DNA of 64,000 bases from Isoetes taiwanensis. Its lineage: Eukaryota > Streptophyta > Lycopodiopsida > Isoetales > Isoetaceae. The notes under the pieces were generated by a model. The model was given only the letters and a program-made list of their open reading frames with translations, did no database searches and had not been told where the DNA came from. Of this stretch, positions 45,772 through 56,170 are shown in pieces. Each line of letters begins with the position of its first letter. Positions within the stretch are counted from its first letter, which is position 1. The stretch lies in the NCBI GenBank assembly GCA_021234155.1, contig JAJEKV010000003.1, positions 20,696,386-20,760,385 on the forward strand. Direction: 5' to 3'. A program made the translations under genes and the position numbers.

Positions 45772-45789
45772 ATCATGGCTCTGATACCA
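45772..45789 (-). other. primer-binding site of an orphan gypsy LTR
   Basis: TGGTATCAGAGCCATGAT on the minus strand lies next to the LTR at 45791 and is complementary to initiator Met tRNA. Confidence 0.8.
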
Positions 45790-45790
45790 C

Positions 45791-47150
45791 TATGACGCTC
45801 CCCAAATCTGTATGATGCTCCCATCGTATAAATATGGGAAATTCCCCTCCCATGGCGAATAGCCAAGTGTCCGGGTGAAGGACATGAAGGTGTCATTCGT
45901 CCCACGCCTTCTATGGGAATCCTATATAGCAGAAGCGTACATACATATTAGCACCTGGCAACAATACAAATAAATAATATACCACTACGAAGAGTGGCCC
46001 ATCCATCATCAACACAACTAACAATAGAATACCAATATAATAAAGGAAATGCACCATAAATAAGGGCTCTACCCCGGGCTTAGACTCCATGGGGTCGACT
46101 AACGGTCAGGGCCTCAAGATAACAGCAGACAGAGGTATAACATGGCGTTGGCTGGCATAGAACAATGGCTAGGGTAGTCCACTCCATCCGCCCCTCCTGT
46201 GCACACTTTGTAGATAGGTTGAATCATGCTATGACGTGTTTGTAGCCCCGTGGAGACGCAATCCCAAGGAGTCATCCCATGGGATCCGGGTTACATCTCC
46301 CCGGTTCGATGAGGCAGGTCAGAGAAGCTTCTCGTCCCGGATCACAAGGGTTCCCTGGGTGTGCGAGAGGATACCTGCCACACCTGCGGCAACCGTATCC
46401 GTACCCGACTTACCCCCCTAAATCTACACAAAGTCGAGGACGTCCATAAAGGCCATATCCAACGATCCAGGAGGTGTCAGACCCATACCCGGCCCACATA
46501 CAGTGACCAACTATAGGCCTAGAACACTGTAGGAACCCCAGTAGCCACGCTCAGCAAGGCTCCACCCCCGATTTCCCAGTTGTGTCCGTTGTCTGGTGCT
46601 GAACCACATCATAGCATCCTCAGCCAGGTTGGCTCTTGTGCACAGGCCGCATTTACCGGGTTCTAAGGGTTCATCTCTACTTCTAGATGGCCTTTAGGTC
46701 TCTACCCCCTTTTTACCCATACAACGCAGGAGGAACAGAAAGAAGGCTATCCTTATACATCCATCCATCCATAGCTTCTGATAGCACATAAAATAGAGAG
46801 ACTAATCATGGGTTAGTTCCTAACTAGAATCTCAAGCTAACTAAGCCTACTAATCGGTATCTGAGCTAGAACTCCCATCTCTTAGGTCTCCACGCCCTGC
46901 TGGTGGGATGAGCTCCTCCTCCTTCTCCAACTGCCCCCCAATTCGAATTGGGGCAAATGGGGGTATAAAACTCCAATTTGGGTCCCAAGTTAGCAACTCT
47001 CCCTTGCCCAATCGATTTGGTCCAGGTGGCAACTCCAAATTGGTTAATGTTAACGAATTTAATATTTTAACTCCTTTTAATATTAGGTTAAGCCCTAAAT
47101 TCGAATTAGGATTTAAGGTTAGGTTTCCACATTAATGATTATCATAGCTA
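45791..47150 (-). repeat. orphan 5' LTR, relative of the gypsy LTR at 60085
   Basis: It shares order and blocks with 60085-61538, including the stretch TAGGGTAGTCCACTCCATCC continuing into GCCCCTCCTGTGCACAC. It also shares the neighbouring TGGCATAGAACA/TGACATAAGAACA context and the CTCTACCCCC region. The primer site beside it marks it as a 5' LTR on the minus strand. No gag or pol follows, since a SINE and unrelated DNA do. The right end is unclear and placed where organelle-like sequence begins. Confidence 0.75.
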
Positions 47151-47434
47151 ACCTTAGCGCCATTAATTATTCATAGTGACGTGCTCGTTGCGGATGAAGA
47201 AACAAGAGATTCCTCAAATTCGTTCAAAATGTTTTTAGCATATTTACGAAAGAACCACGTGTTCTTCAACCTCCCAATGTATAGCTCATCTCTCGGACCT
47301 TCGACACCCGATGCGTGTTAGGGTGTACGCGAAGTTCCGGAGAAAGCTCCGTCCAACGGTTCATGCACTGGTCATAGGTCGGTCCGAAGAAAAAGAGTCT
47401 TCGAGTGTACATAGGATTGAATTCTCCGCATTGT

Positions 47435-47506
47435 TCCTGGGTAGCTCAGCGGTAGAGCGGTCGGCTGTTAACCGATTGGTCGTAGGTTCAAATCCTACCC
47501 AAGGAG
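47435..47506 (+). tRNA. trnN-GUU: tRNA-Asn (GUU), plastid type, nuclear copy
   Basis: The 72-nt cloverleaf has D arm GCTCAGCGGTAGAGC, anticodon stem-loop CGGCTGTTAACCG (anticodon GTT) and T arm GTAGGTTCAAATCCTAC. It matches plastid trnN rather than nuclear tRNA-Asn. Acceptor stem TCCTGGG/CCAAGGA has one mismatch (G5-A68), suggesting decay after transfer. No CCA is encoded. It is likely a passenger pseudogene in the nucleus, though it could still fold. Confidence 0.88.
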
Positions 47507-47528
47507 ATCCATATTTTTATAATCTAAG

Positions 47529-47756
47529 GGCTTACTTTGACACTTCGTCAGGAATGAGTGAAACGTTGCTCGTCATTGCTTATATCAATCAATCAATGTG
47601 AAATAGCCGAGGACGAGGATAAAGATGTACCCACCACCCAATGGCTTACTTTGACACTTCGTCAGGAATGAGTGAAACGTTGCTCGTCATTGCTTATATC
47701 AATCAATCAATGCGAAATAGCCGAGGACGAGGATAAAGATGTACCCACCACCCACT
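47529..47756 (+). repeat. 114-bp tandem duplication beside trnN
   Basis: GGCTTACTTTGACACTTCGT starts at about 47529 and 47643. The two copies differ by about one base (ATGTGAAATAG versus ATGCGAAATAG) and end in GTACCCACCACCCA. The near identity indicates a young duplication. Confidence 0.92.
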
Positions 47757-48099
47757 TCTGGTAATCCTGGAAGAGAATGGAAGTAGGGCACTCTCCAGAA
47801 TAGAATTGGGGCTTCTATTCGCTCGACCTCATATGACACTAATAGAATAGTTGATGTGTGGAATATAAGAAAATCCTAAAATATTTGTTTGAATCATTTC
47901 GTTCTTCTGGATGCTGGACATAAAATTACTCGAAGGAATAAATGAGTTTCTTTGGAACTGCCATAACGAGGAATGCCTCTATATATATGTATATTTGTGC
48001 AGAGACATTACCCTGGGGATCAAGTTTCATGGGCAAAAGACCACCCCTTCTCCAAGAAACGCCAAACTAGCTCATGGTCAACACGTTCGTAGTAAATTG

Positions 48100-48317
48100 G
48101 CCTAGGAGGTGGTTGTGGCAAGGAGAGATTTTAACGTCATGGATGAGTTAAAGCGCGTTATCTTAAATGATTATCTGAGATGAACATGTAGCTTTGCATA
48201 GAGGGACATTTTCTCCCTTTGCATTTTAAACCTATCTCTCACCTTTTTGTACTTATTTCTCCGATTGGTAATGGTATTTATCTCTCGTCCTTCAAAAAAA
48301 AAAAAAAAAAAAATCGT
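48100..48317 (+). mobile_element. 3' end of an L1-type LINE (same family as 12355-18272)
   Basis: It ends CTCGTCCTTC followed by about 20 A, matching the terminus CATTCGTCCTTC-A(n) of the LINE on the minus strand at 12374-12390. Upstream, the frame VVVARRDFNVM at about 48109 resembles the endonuclease GDFN region, so this copy may have a large internal deletion. It is short and non-coding otherwise. Confidence 0.55.
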
Positions 48318-49640
48318 CCTCATACCTAATGGTTCCATAGTTCACATTGAAAACTACTTAGAACCTATACTGAGTAAGTTTTTAGCAATTGCTTTTTCTA
48401 AAATGGAATATGAACATTAAATAATTTCAACAATGTGCTTTCAATCTTCAATTTTGATAATGAAGGCACATAAAGATGTTTGTCGTGTTCAAGTAGTTCG
48501 AGAAAAAGCACAATGTAGACCCTGGCTTGCATTTGTTTGATTGAACCTACATTAACGTAACGAACTACAAGTCTCTTTCGTATGAAGTAGGCAATGTTAC
48601 GCTTCTAGTTTCTACAATAAGCTAATTAGGAGATTGGATATGCGTAATTATCAAAACGACATTGGCGTATAACAGGACAGACACCATATAAACATGTAGG
48701 TGCATCCATGGCGATTTGTTAAGCGGTCTATATTGTGACATTAAACAGCCAATTGTGAGATCCGGGATTGCCAACATGCTGTTGTGTGCTTGCCATCACC
48801 AACACATGAATTCATAGTAGAAAAGAATGGTATCTTGCTTGAGCATCATACTTATTGTTTGGGCCATTTGGTCGCTCTGGGATTCAGATGGATTGGTTGA
48901 CTTTCCCAAGTGCAGCCTTCTTCTGGCCCTGCATTTTAGTTCCTTATGGCTATGACATTGAAGCTTCAATAAATGCACTGCCAGATTTTCCTTAGAGACA
49001 TGACAAAACAGGGTGTTAGTCTTCTTACTATTCAGTTGGAATCTTGTTTCGTTTCGAGTTCTGCCGGGATTGGGGCATGGGTTGATGCTCCATGGAAAAA
49101 AGGGGCATCATGGGATGGGGGCATTGGATGACGTGATGGTGGCTTATATATACGACGCTCGATATTTATACAATATGATTTAGAGCGAAAAAACTGTAGA
49201 GCTTTGTCATGTGTATCGCTTCCAATGACCGAGATGAGTGGCTGAGATTGTGGCCCAAGTCTTACGATCCATTTGGCCTTAGTTTAACGACCGCTATTAA
49301 CATCCAAGATTGATCCCCGCATTGTGTTGTTTTGGGTCGCTTCTATCTCCCTGCATCCCTTCTAATCATGTCTATCTCCGGTAACTGCAAACGAAGGGCG
49401 ACATCAATCCCAGTTGGGTGGGTCATTCGACCTTTGGTTGGGGTCTTTAGATAGACCTTGCTAATGACCTATAGGCTTTAGATAGATGATGATGTCGCAA
49501 CAACAAAGCATTGCCAATATTTCAAAGCCTATCAGTATATATTGACTAAAAAAGAGCAGATAATATTGAAAATAATAATTTTCACTTGTGATAAAGCAAT
49601 ATTGTATTCAACGGTTGGGGTGAATATGGGATAAATGGCT
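48318..49640. other. anonymous intergenic DNA
   Basis: No gene or repeat was recognised with confidence. Confidence 0.4.
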
Positions 49641-49875
49641 CAGAGTGAGATCCTCGTCCTTTCACCTTATTGGCTCTGAAAGTAACGGCTGAGATTAAAG
49701 GGGCAAATCATGATCCCCACCATTTTGATTTTGCACGGCCGAGATTAGGGGGCAAGATTAAAATCCCCGCCATTTTGTTTTTCCTTGCCGCCATGTTCTG
49801 TGCCTTCTCTCCCCTCCTCTTTCCCTTCTGTTTCTCGATTCTCTTCCTTCATATTCTTGATCTTCGTGAGTGGCT

Positions 49876-49894
49876 ATGGCGGCAGCATTTTTGG
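49876..49894 (+). pseudogene. possible gene start (short first exon)
   Basis: ATGGCGGCAGCATTTTTGG followed by GTAAGTTT would encode MAAAFL before a strong donor. It is preceded by about 150 bp of pyrimidine-rich sequence like a plant 5' UTR. No connected downstream exon was proven. The frame at 50644-50826 could belong to the same gene. Confidence 0.25.
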
Positions 49895-50643
49895 GTAAGT
49901 TTTTGTCTACAACAGAGCAAGGGCGGTGGAGTAGTGACGGATTTGTGGATATGCAGACCGGATTTACAGCTATGTGGTCGGAGTAGCTATGTGGCGGATA
50001 TGCATAGAAGCGAAATACAAGGCGTTTGAATGGATCGTGGAATTCTTTTGTTTGATTCAAGTGCGTATCTGCTGTGTTCCTAGCATTTCACAAAAAGCTA
50101 TCTAATTCTTGTTATCTCTAATTCGAGCTCTTGCAAAAGAGTTGGGTAATATTTTAATTGCTTGAAGTTTTAGATTCGTGCAGGGTTAGTTGCCTGTACT
50201 ATGGATACTCGCTGGGTCTTATGGTTTGCCTGAAGAGGCCGAATTTACATAATCCTGCTGCTGTTAGAAAAGCATGGCATGTATGGGCTCCCATAAGTAA
50301 TTTGTGAGATGCAAACAGGACCACTGCAGATGGTGAATCAAGACAAAACTTTGACATCTGCCTCTTTTCTGCCATAGCTCGGTCGCCTGAAGCTATAGCT
50401 GCCATATCTAGACCCATTTCGTTCTGCTATGGCTATGCTTTCTGGCAAGGCTAGGATGCTCAAGAAAGTTATGCCCATGGCTACGGTTCTTAAGAGATGA
50501 AGATTTTCACCATAAAACAGAACAAAGAAACACTCTGTTGGGGGCATCACCAAATCACCTGACAACCCTTTTCCCGATATCCGATTTCATCTGCTTCTGC
50601 TTACATTTCTTGCCTTTGTCGTAATGCAACCTTAGGTTTCTAT

Positions 50644-50826
50644 TTGCAAATAAGGGAGGCCGAGATATTAATGCAGGTGTTAACAAGAGCGATTAATGAT
50701 CGGCCAATACCCCTATATGCCGAACCAGTCGTCGAATCAGTGGGTGCCCCAATTGAAACTATTGATAGAAACATGGTGACTAACTCTCGCGACGATCGGA
50801 TCCAGAAGCAGATAAGTAGAGCATAG
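50644..50826 (+). pseudogene. possible exon with stop codon
   Basis: Sixty codons end in TAG (51 residues from the second Met), with coding-like composition including LTRAINDRPIPLYAEPVVES. An acceptor-like TATTTGCA lies just upstream. The family is not recognised. It is isolated, so either the tail of a small host gene or a fragment. Confidence 0.3.
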
Positions 50827-51059
50827 ATGATCTTGAAGACACACAGCGGATGGGCATCCGGATTGATTCCCAGGGGGAATTCGTGTAATAGTGTGTCCAT
50901 GATTCACAGCATCAATTTGAACTTGGAGTTTTTCTAGTCTATTCCCATTGCTACAGTAACCATCGATTGTGATTTATTTAATGTTTGAGATTAAGTAATA
51001 GTGCATTTGCTATAAAACTTCCAATTTGAACTTGGAATTTTTCTATTAACGACGTCTTT

Positions 51060-51815
51060 TATTGAAAAAACAACACTTGAAAATATTTTTTTTTCTAAAA
51101 ACCACATGTGGATTTTATGTAAAACAATACTCGAAACAACACCTATTATTGAAAATCACATTTTTCTTCTTAAAACCACATATCATTTTTCAAGGAAACC
51201 AACACTTGAAAACAATATAGTTAAAAAAAAAACTAGAAAACTACGTGTAGTTTCTAGCAAAGTCGGACAAGATTCTATACGTAGTTTTTCAGTGTTGTTT
51301 ATTCTGCGAAATAATAGTTCAAAACAACATGTGTATTTTTACGTTTTATTAAGAACCACATGTATATTCTTCAAGAACCCAACACTTGAAAACAATATAG
51401 TTAAAAAGAAAAACTAGAAAACTACGTGTAGTTTCTAGCAAAGTCGGACAAAATTCTATACGTAGTTTTTTAGTGTTGTTTTTTCTACAAAATAACAGTT
51501 AAAAACAACGTGTGTATTTTAGGTTCTATTAAGAACCACATGTATATTCTTCAGGAAAGCAACACCTGAAAAATACAGCTACTCTACAAAAACAACATGT
51601 AGAAACATATGTAATTCTTACGTGTATATAATTTTGACAAAACTCTATGCGTAGACTTTCGGCAACAAAAACTACATGTATAAAAATTTTGCTAAAAACT
51701 ACACGTCATTTCTAGCAAATCCGGACAAAAAACAACACGTAGTTTTTTGGTGTTGTTTTTTTGCAAAAAAAGACACTGAAAAACAACATGTGGACCCAGT
51801 TTTGGGGTGGTAGTG
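51060..51815. repeat. 180-bp tandem array ending in a CACTA-like terminus
   Basis: CCAACACTTGAAAACAATAT starts at 51199 and 51379, with a diverged third start at 51559 (period 180 bp). Units carry short palindromes (AACTACGTGTAGTT) and the motif TTTCTAGCAAAGTCGGACAA. The array stops at GGGGTGGTAGTG (51815). On the minus strand that end reads CACTACCACCCCAAAACTGG. CACTA-family transposons begin CACTA and have such subterminal motif arrays. No partner end or transposase was found in the window. Confidence 0.7.
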
Positions 51816-52578
51816 TAAAGTAAGATACTTACTAGCCTCACTTAATACAACATTTAAGTTTATCTGGATTTAACAATTCCATATACAATTATCCTTGGAG
51901 GTACTCTTCATTCCTTGCAACACATTCCAACAAAACTTGTGTTGCAAGTCTTCGTAGCTCGACCTCCTTGCCCTCCGGAGCACTCTATTGGCCTGCAGGT
52001 CGACACTACGTTAGTACCATTTTAATTATTAATAAAGTTATGGTTATAAGGTAACCACCCATCTAATTAACTAAATGAATGCATGACTAATCTCCCGGCG
52101 TAGGAAGAGGATGCTTCTCCCATCGTGGCCGTGGAGACAGCGCCCTATAATGCCTATACCACGCACTCGATCATGGCCCGTGAGGGTTTAAGCGTAAGGG
52201 TCATTTAAGACGATCCTATCATAGTCCATGATTGGGTACTACCTTATGCATGACCTCCCTGATCATGCATACCCCAGTGCATCATGGCCCAAAGGGTCTA
52301 AGCTAGAGAACATCCCTGATGATCTCATCCTCGCCCATGTTCACTTCTACCTTTAATCGCATGTCCTTCCCCTACGGACATGCTTACATTACGGTGCAAC
52401 ATTGCTCATGTTCACCATTTGCCTAACTAATCCAAGCAAAACCGCGGTCATGCCTACAATGACATTACACCACGTCCTAGAGATCACCGTAGTGGTTCCA
52501 TCATCGGTGATTACGCATGCAACCCATACCTAGCATAGGCTGCATCGTAGATTAATCTTAACTACACATGAAATTAAT
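51816..52578. other. 3' flank of the gypsy element, unexplained
   Basis: It does not match the 5' LTR at 60085, so the expected 3' LTR is missing or replaced. It has a small perfect hairpin (CTTGCAACACA/TGTGTTGCAAG, 51914-51948) and a CATGCC/GGCCATGATG-rich section (52170-52470). No gene was recognised. Confidence 0.4.
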
Positions 52579-53682
52579 CTAAACGTAAATCAACATGCCT
52601 GAGCCGATTACTTCGGATATGACCTTGCCGTCCCATTGCTCCATGAACTGCAGGTACTGCCTTATCAGGTCCTTCTTAAGTACCCATGTTGCGTCTTCCA
52701 CCGGCAAGTGTTTCCACTTGACCAAGTATTGGAGAAACTCTGATCTCCTTGTCTTCTTGATCGCCTTATCAAGGATCAAGTCTGGGACTATCTCTAGCTT
52801 CTTCTGTCATTTCCAACAACGTTGGCGTGTCCAAGACTTCTTCTGGGTTTGGAGTATGCTTCTTCAGCAAACTCACGTGGAAGACTTTATGAATTTTCAG
52901 GTGTGCTGGCAGCTCTAACTTGTAGGATTGGTTACCTACTCTCTTGGCTATTCTGAAGGGGCCAGCCCACCTTGGAGCAAGCTTCTTACAATTTTCGATG
53001 CGGAGCTTTGCCTGCTTCACTTTGATCTTGAGCCAGATGTTGTCGCCAACCTGGAACTCTCTGACCGTCCGGTGCTTGTCGGCGACGCTCTTTTGTCGAC
53101 TCCTTGCTGCAAGAAGATATCCTCGGGCCTCTTCTACCAGCTGCTGCATGTCGGCCAACATTTGCTGTGAAACCTCTTAGACACAGGATTGTGCCAAGTG
53201 TCTGGAGTTAGACATTGGTTGCTGTAGTTGATCATGAACGACGACATCTGGGATGATTCCTGCTTGGTGCTATTATAAGCGAACTCAAGCAAGTGAATAT
53301 AATCTTCCCACTTACTCTGCTTGTTCCAGACATAGTTTCTTAGCATATCTTCCAAGATTCTGTTGGTCCGTTATGTTTGCCCATCCGTCTGAGGATGATA
53401 GGCCGTGCTGATGGATAGCTTCGTCTGGATCATCGCAAAAAGATCCTGCCAAAAGGCACTCATGAACTTCGGGTCTCTGTCGGAGATGATCTCTCTCGGC
53501 ATACCATGGAGCCTGAAGATTTCCTTGGTGAAGAGAGTCGTTGTATCCAAGGCTGTGTCGGTGGTCCTGCAAGGCACAAAGTGTGCCATCTTCGACAGCT
53601 TGTCGACCACAACCATTAGGGCATCTTTTCCTTTGCTGTCCTCGGGAGCCCTGTTATGAAGTCCATACTGATGACTTTCCAC
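52579..53682 (-). pseudogene. gypsy integrase core and C-terminal chromodomain-like region, broken
   Basis: This continues pol after the frameshift. [19 protein letters not shown] and [14 protein letters not shown] carry integrase-core residues, and [10 protein letters not shown] is followed by an in-frame TAA. From 53355 LRNYVWNKQSKWEDYIHLLE continues the core, then another frameshift near 53150. KLAPRWAGPFRIAKRVG and HKVFHVSLLKK (53161-52769) are the GPF/Y-type tail. After a third shift, LVKWKHLPVEDATWV (52779-52579) is chromodomain-like. There are at least three disruptions in 1.1 kb. Confidence 0.9.
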
Positions 53683-55931
53683 TTAGCGTTCGGCACCGCT
53701 AATGGTTCCAATGCTCCTGCAATTCGAAGCTGCTCTGCCTTCGTCTGCTGACACAGCTGACACTCTTTGATATAGCGAGCTATCTGCTTCTTCATCCCTG
53801 GCCAATAATAATTGCTGCGCACTTTGAAATATGTCTTCATAAATCCTGCGTGGCCAGCTATTGGACTGTTGTGGGTGTCATGGAGAATCAACTTCCTCAC
53901 TCCTGATGATTCAGGCACACACAACTTATTCTTATGGTACAAAAGGTTACCTTCCTTCTTAAAATTCTTGAAGGTCTCCCTCTCCTTATCTGTTCTTGCC
54001 TCCTTGCACAAGCTCGCCCACACTTCCTTGAAGTCTGCATCTGTCGGCAAGGATTCTTCGATCTTCTTTCCGAAGTCGCTGGTGAGCGTCGAGATTGCGT
54101 TGCAGTGGACTCTTGTTGTCAGAGGATACCTTGAAAGCGCATCTTCTACCACATTGAGCTTCCCCGGCTTATAAACTATATCAAAATCGTATTCTTCGAG
54201 GAACTCCATCCACCTTCGCTGCCTCAGGTTGAGATGTGGTTGCGTGAACACGCATTGGAGGCTCTGATGATCCGTGTCCAGCTGGAACTTCCTTCCCAAT
54301 AGGTAGTGCCTCCAAATTCTTAATGCTCTGACAACTATAAGCAACTCTTGGTCATGAGTCGGGTAGCGTGTTTCGACGTCGTTCATCTTCCGAGAGTCGT
54401 AAGCTACTACCCGCTCTTCCTGCATCAGTACTGTACCTGTGGCAAATTTACTTGCATCCGTCGCCACAAGTTTATCCTTCTCGGGGTCTGGCAGGGTCAG
54501 GACGGGGGCGGTTGTCAAAGCTTCCTTCAACATTTCGAATCCTGCTTGGGCTTTCTTTTGCCAGTGATCTGCCCAATCCTTTACTTTTTTCACCCTCGTC
54601 AAATCCGTTAGCGGGGCTGCTATTTTTGCAAAGTTCTTCACGAACTTCCTATAATACCCTGCTAAGCCGAGAAAGCTTCTGACCTCGTGGATGTTCTTCG
54701 GCGCCGGCCAATATATGACTGCTTCGATCTTGGCAGGATCCGTCGAAATCCCCTCCGTTGAGATCACGTGCCCCAGATATTCTACCCTCTCCGTTGCGAA
54801 GTGGCACTTCGATAACTTAGCATACAACTGGTGCCTTCTTAGCTTCTCGAGCACTTTCCTTAGGTGTTGTACGTGTTCTTCCAGGGATTTGCTGTACACC
54901 AGAATATCATCAAAGAATACTATGACAAAAGTATCCAAAAACTCCCTGAAGATGTCGTTCATAAGTCTCATGAATGTTGTTGGGGCGTTCGACAAGCCAA
55001 ACGACATTACAGTGAACTCGTAATGCCCATACCTGGTCCTGAACGCTGTTTTGTGGACATCTTCTTCCTTAATCCTGATCTGATGGTACCCTGACCTCAG
55101 GTCTATCTTGGAGAAAACCTTCGCGCCTTGGAGCTGACCCATCAGGTCTTCCGATCTGGGGAGTGCATACTTATTCTTGATGGTGTGCTTGTTCACCTGC
55201 CTGTAATCTATGCACATCCTCAAGCTGCCATCCTTCTTCTTCACAAAAAGGATGGGTGCCCCAAGTGGTGAGACGCTAGGTCTAATGAACCCTGGGTCAA
55301 GCAACTCCTGCAATTGCTTCTTCAACTCGGCTAGCCAAGCCTCTGCCTCCATGCCTGACCGACTGTCACCTAAGAACTGTTCAAGCTTTCTTGTCTTCCA
55401 TACGTTATTCAGCGCCGAATCTACTTTCTTCTGGTAGTCTGAGGTCTTTGTGTCCTTGAGTCTGCCGTCTCTACGGTCCTGCACCTGTTCCACCTCTTCC
55501 TCGGAAGCAGAGTCCGAATCTGAGCTTGTATCGGAGGATTCCGTGCTAGGGGACCTCCTTCTCTTGCTCTTCTTCTTATCCTTTCCCGTCTTTCGAGGTG
55601 GTGCTTGCGGTAACTGGACGTTGTGGTCTGGCCCAACTACTGCTTGTGCTGCTAATAAGGCCTTTATCTCTTGAAGATCAGATCTCATCTGCGACATCTC
55701 CTCTTCGAGAATGATGGGACCGAATTCTTCGTACAACTGGGTGCTGTCTGGCTGGGGTTCCTTCCTCTCTATGGACTCGCCAGTCTTGTTCTGCTGTTCC
55801 TGGACCTCTAGCTGCATACACAAGTAGATCGTAGCCTTACGGTTAGCTTTGTTTGTTTTATTGCATTTATGTGTTTGCTGATATAGTTGTGGAACAGAAT
55901 ACATCAACAAAACATTTAAAATGTCAAACAA
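53616..55931 (-). pseudogene. gypsy gag-RT-RNase H-integrase fused frame, truncated by frameshift
   Basis: The 771-codon frame opens with a gag-like N-terminus: a coiled stretch, the basic block [14 protein letters not shown], an acidic Ser run, and [15 protein letters not shown] ending near residue 200. It then passes directly into the reverse transcriptase linker ([20 protein letters not shown]). Capsid end, zinc knuckle and protease are absent, so an in-frame deletion joined the two. RT motifs are [25 protein letters not shown] and [11 protein letters not shown] (residues 339-342 catalytic). RNase H has [13 protein letters not shown] and TDHQSLQ. The integrase zinc finger has H..H and CQLCQQ. 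The frame ends in the integrase core through a frameshift near 53640. Confidence 0.93.
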
Positions 55932-56170
55932 AATGTATTTATATATATAAAGAAAACTTAGTTACAATGCTTCCGGGATCAAGAGTCTAACTATTCTTGG
56001 AATCTCCAGTAGGATGGGTTATCCTGAAGGAACTTCCTAACTTGGGCCGTTCCTACCGAGTGTCCCAAGTTCCTGAGGATATTCGTTGGTGTTCCGCCCT
56101 GCAAGGCTGTCACCAAATCTTCCACCCTGCGGTCGGAAGTGTAGGCCGTGGTCACTGCTAATCTTCCCTG

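Larger units (their letters stand above)
47190..47830 (+). other. organelle-like insertion (probably plastid DNA)
   Basis: The anchor is the trnN-GUU gene within it. The surrounding sequence differs in composition from its neighbours and has no nuclear gene features. Boundaries are estimates. A mitochondrial source carrying plastid-derived trnN cannot be excluded. Confidence 0.55.

Noticed and set aside
45791-47150. 3' LTR of the gypsy element at 52.6-61.5 kb
   Set aside because: A primer-binding site directly beside it shows it is a 5' LTR of a separate, related element, and it is too diverged from 60085-61538 to be its pair.
51816-52578. 3' LTR of the gypsy element
   Set aside because: It shares no visible block with the 5' LTR at 60085-61538 and lacks the expected TGTGACG start.
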